A DNA stretch of 64,000 bases from Amycolatopsis orientalis DSM 40040 = KCTC 9412 (lineage in GTDB: Bacteria > Actinomycetota > Actinomycetes > Mycobacteriales > Pseudonocardiaceae): contig NZ_ASJB01000015.1 in NCBI RefSeq assembly GCF_000478275.1, positions 1 to 64,000 on the forward strand, written 5' to 3'. Of this stretch, positions 62,801 to 64,000 are shown in pieces. The first letter of the stretch is position 1; each line of letters starts with the position of its first letter. The translations under genes and the position numbers were made by a program. Under the pieces are notes generated by a model. That model was not told where the DNA came from, searched no databases, and saw only the letters and a list, made by a program, of their open reading frames with translations.

Positions 62801-63442
62801 TACCTGTGCATCTACGGGATGGAAGGTCCCGGCGGGTACCAGTTCGTCGGGCGGACCACGCAGGTGTGGAGCGGCTGGCGGCAGCGCGGCTCCTTCGAGC
62901 CGGGTTCGCCGTGGCTGCTGCGGTTCTTCGACCGGATCTCGTGGTATCCCGTCTCCGCCGAGGAACTGCTGGACCTGCGGGCCCGGAGTGAGGCGGGGGA
63001 ACTGGAACTCGACATCACCGACGGCGAATTCGCGCTGGCCGACCATGAGCGGTTCCTGGCCGACAACGCCGCCGACATCGCGGCGTTCCGGGCGAAACAG
63101 AGCGCGGCGTTCGAAGCCGAACGCCGGGCATGGGCGGCCGCGGGCGAATTCGACCCGAGGCCGGAACCGGTGGGCGCGAAGGTCCCGACCACGAAGGTCG
63201 AAGCCCCGCCCGGCGGTCACGTCGTGGAAGCGCCGTTCGCCGCGACGGTGTGGCGGGTGGACACCGAGCCGGGCAAGCGGGTCGGCGCGGCGGAGACGCT
63301 GGTGATCCTCGAAGCGATGAAGACCGAGGCGCGGATCCCCGCGCCCGCCGCCGGGGAGGTCGTCGAGGTGCTCGTCTCCCCCGGCGATCAGGTGGCCCCC
63401 GGCACCCCGCTGGTGGTTCTGGGAGCCAGTGGGCGGAGCTGA
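59873..63442 (+). CDS. Urea/guanidine carboxylase, biotin-dependent
   Basis: 1189 residues from GTG. Domains in order: biotin carboxylase (1 to about 445; [47 protein letters not shown]), KipA/KipI-like carboxyltransferase (about 450-1085; [23 protein letters not shown] and [17 protein letters not shown]), and a C-terminal biotinyl domain with the lysine in EAMKTEA near residue 1149. The hydrolase domain is separate (next gene). With UAAP1/2 beside it, guanidine is the more likely substrate than urea; sequence alone does not settle this. Confidence 0.93.
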   Translation: [1189 protein letters not shown]

Positions 63443-63613
63443 GATGTATCCACCAAAAGTGACCGTACGCGTGAACCCGCCCCGGCCGAAGGCCCCGCTA
63501 TCGCGGTGGCGGGGCGCCCTGTCCGCTCATCGTGACCTGGATGACAAGGCGGCGCCCTGCCGACGTCGATCGCGGACGCGGGTTCACCAACAGACACTGG
63601 GAAGGAGCGCGGG

Positions 63614-64000
63614 ATGAGCGTGCTGGAACGGGTTCGCGCCGCGTATCACCGGATCGCGCGGGTCGACCGGCCCGAGATCTGGATCGACCTGCGGCCCGAG
63701 GCGGACGTGCTCGCCGACGCGGAGAAGCTGGAAGCCCGGCGCGCGGCGGGCGAGGTGCTGCCGCTGTACGGGAAACTCGCGGCGGTCAAGGGCAACATCG
63801 ACGTCGCCGGCCTGCCGACGACGGCCGCTTGTCCCGAGTACGCCTACCTTCCCGACGAGGACGCGCCGGTGGTGGCGCGGCTGCGCGCGGCCGGGGCGCT
63901 GATCCTGGGCACGACCAACCTCGACCAGTTCGCGACCGGGCTGGTCGGCACGCGCAGTCCGCACGGCGCGGTCCGGAACGCGATCGACCCGGCGTACGTT
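63614..64000 (+). CDS. atzF: Allophanate hydrolase, cut by the window end
   Basis: The first 129 codons, ATG behind GGAAGGAG. Amidase-signature enzyme: catalytic Lys in AAVKGNIDVAGLPTTAACPEY, then GTTNLDQFATGLVGTRSPHG with the cis-Ser region. It would hydrolyse allophanate to ammonia and CO2, the last step after the carboxylase and deiminase. A 171-bp gap separates it from the carboxylase; I see no separate terminator there. Confidence 0.9.
   Translation, partial: MSVLERVRAAYHRIARVDRPEIWIDLRPEADVLADAEKLEARRAAGEVLPLYGKLAAVKGNIDVAGLPTTAACPEYAYLPDEDAPVVARLRAAGALILGTTNLDQFATGLVGTRSPHGAVRNAIDPAYV

Noticed and set aside
1..64000. Mobile elements, tRNA/rRNA genes or CRISPR arrays
   Set aside because: No transposase or integrase motifs, no cloverleaf-like segments and no regularly spaced direct repeats were seen; the palindromes are dispersed single elements.

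Overview
The window is a high-GC (about 70%) actinobacterial chromosome segment. Gene content and order point to Pseudonocardiales, most likely Amycolatopsis or a close relative: rarA - DUF389 - aspS - Rv2578c-type radical SAM in one block, and msrB ... hemQ - hemY - hemE / DUF3000 - rnd in another, both recognisable from mycobacterial chromosomes. GTG starts, ATGA/GTGA overlaps, F420/LLM enzymes and LexA boxes of the TCGAAC-N4-GTTCGA type agree. There is no transposase, integrase, tRNA, rRNA or CRISPR array; the segment looks like stable chromosome.

Layout. 0-7 kb: rarA, an SGNH hydrolase, a phosphotransferase, DUF389 and aspS, then a MerB-like protein lacking the family's catalytic cysteine. 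7.5-13 kb: a radical SAM protein interrupted by an intein and preceded by two LexA boxes, a sucrase/ferredoxin-like protein, a 43-residue peptide gene abutting a JmjC/cupin oxygenase, and a fluC-DUF190-fluC operon. 13-25 kb: MarR and FAD oxidoreductase, S9 peptidase, PPK2, ornithine aminotransferase, DUF2252, D-amino-acid oxidase, PAP2, ZapE. 24.3-28.3 kb: a coupled run of a RibD-like reductase, an ECF-like sigma factor, three Asp23/Gls24 proteins and three membrane proteins, which reads as an envelope-stress operon. 28.4-36.3 kb: LigC, a TAP-like lipoprotein hydrolase without its nucleophile, thioredoxin, and proline catabolism (putB, pruA, PucR regulator). 36.4-43.6 kb: S1 protein, LLM, DUF6221, phosphotransferase, LigD-type polymerase, GNAT, TVP38, Ser/Thr kinase. 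44-47.5 kb: msrB, two TIGR04222 membrane proteins with Gly/Cys-rich tails, a DUF692 (MNIO) enzyme and a small partner. 47.6-56 kb: a CoA transferase coupled to the coproporphyrin-type heme genes, DUF3000, a 1.2-kb gene-free stretch, an orphan LuxR response regulator and rnd. 56-64 kb: TetR and a divergent permease - UAAP1 - UAAP2 - urea/guanidine carboxylase - allophanate hydrolase cluster, cut by the window end.

The strongest candidates for a little-described system are the TIGR04222/MNIO locus (44.4-47.5 kb), where the enzyme gene overlaps the Cys-rich tail of its likely substrate, and the two-gene peptide/JmjC-cupin unit (10.6-11.9 kb), whose oxygenase ends in a winged-helix/PqqD-like segment. 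Several families of long intergenic palindromes recur, mostly between convergent genes.
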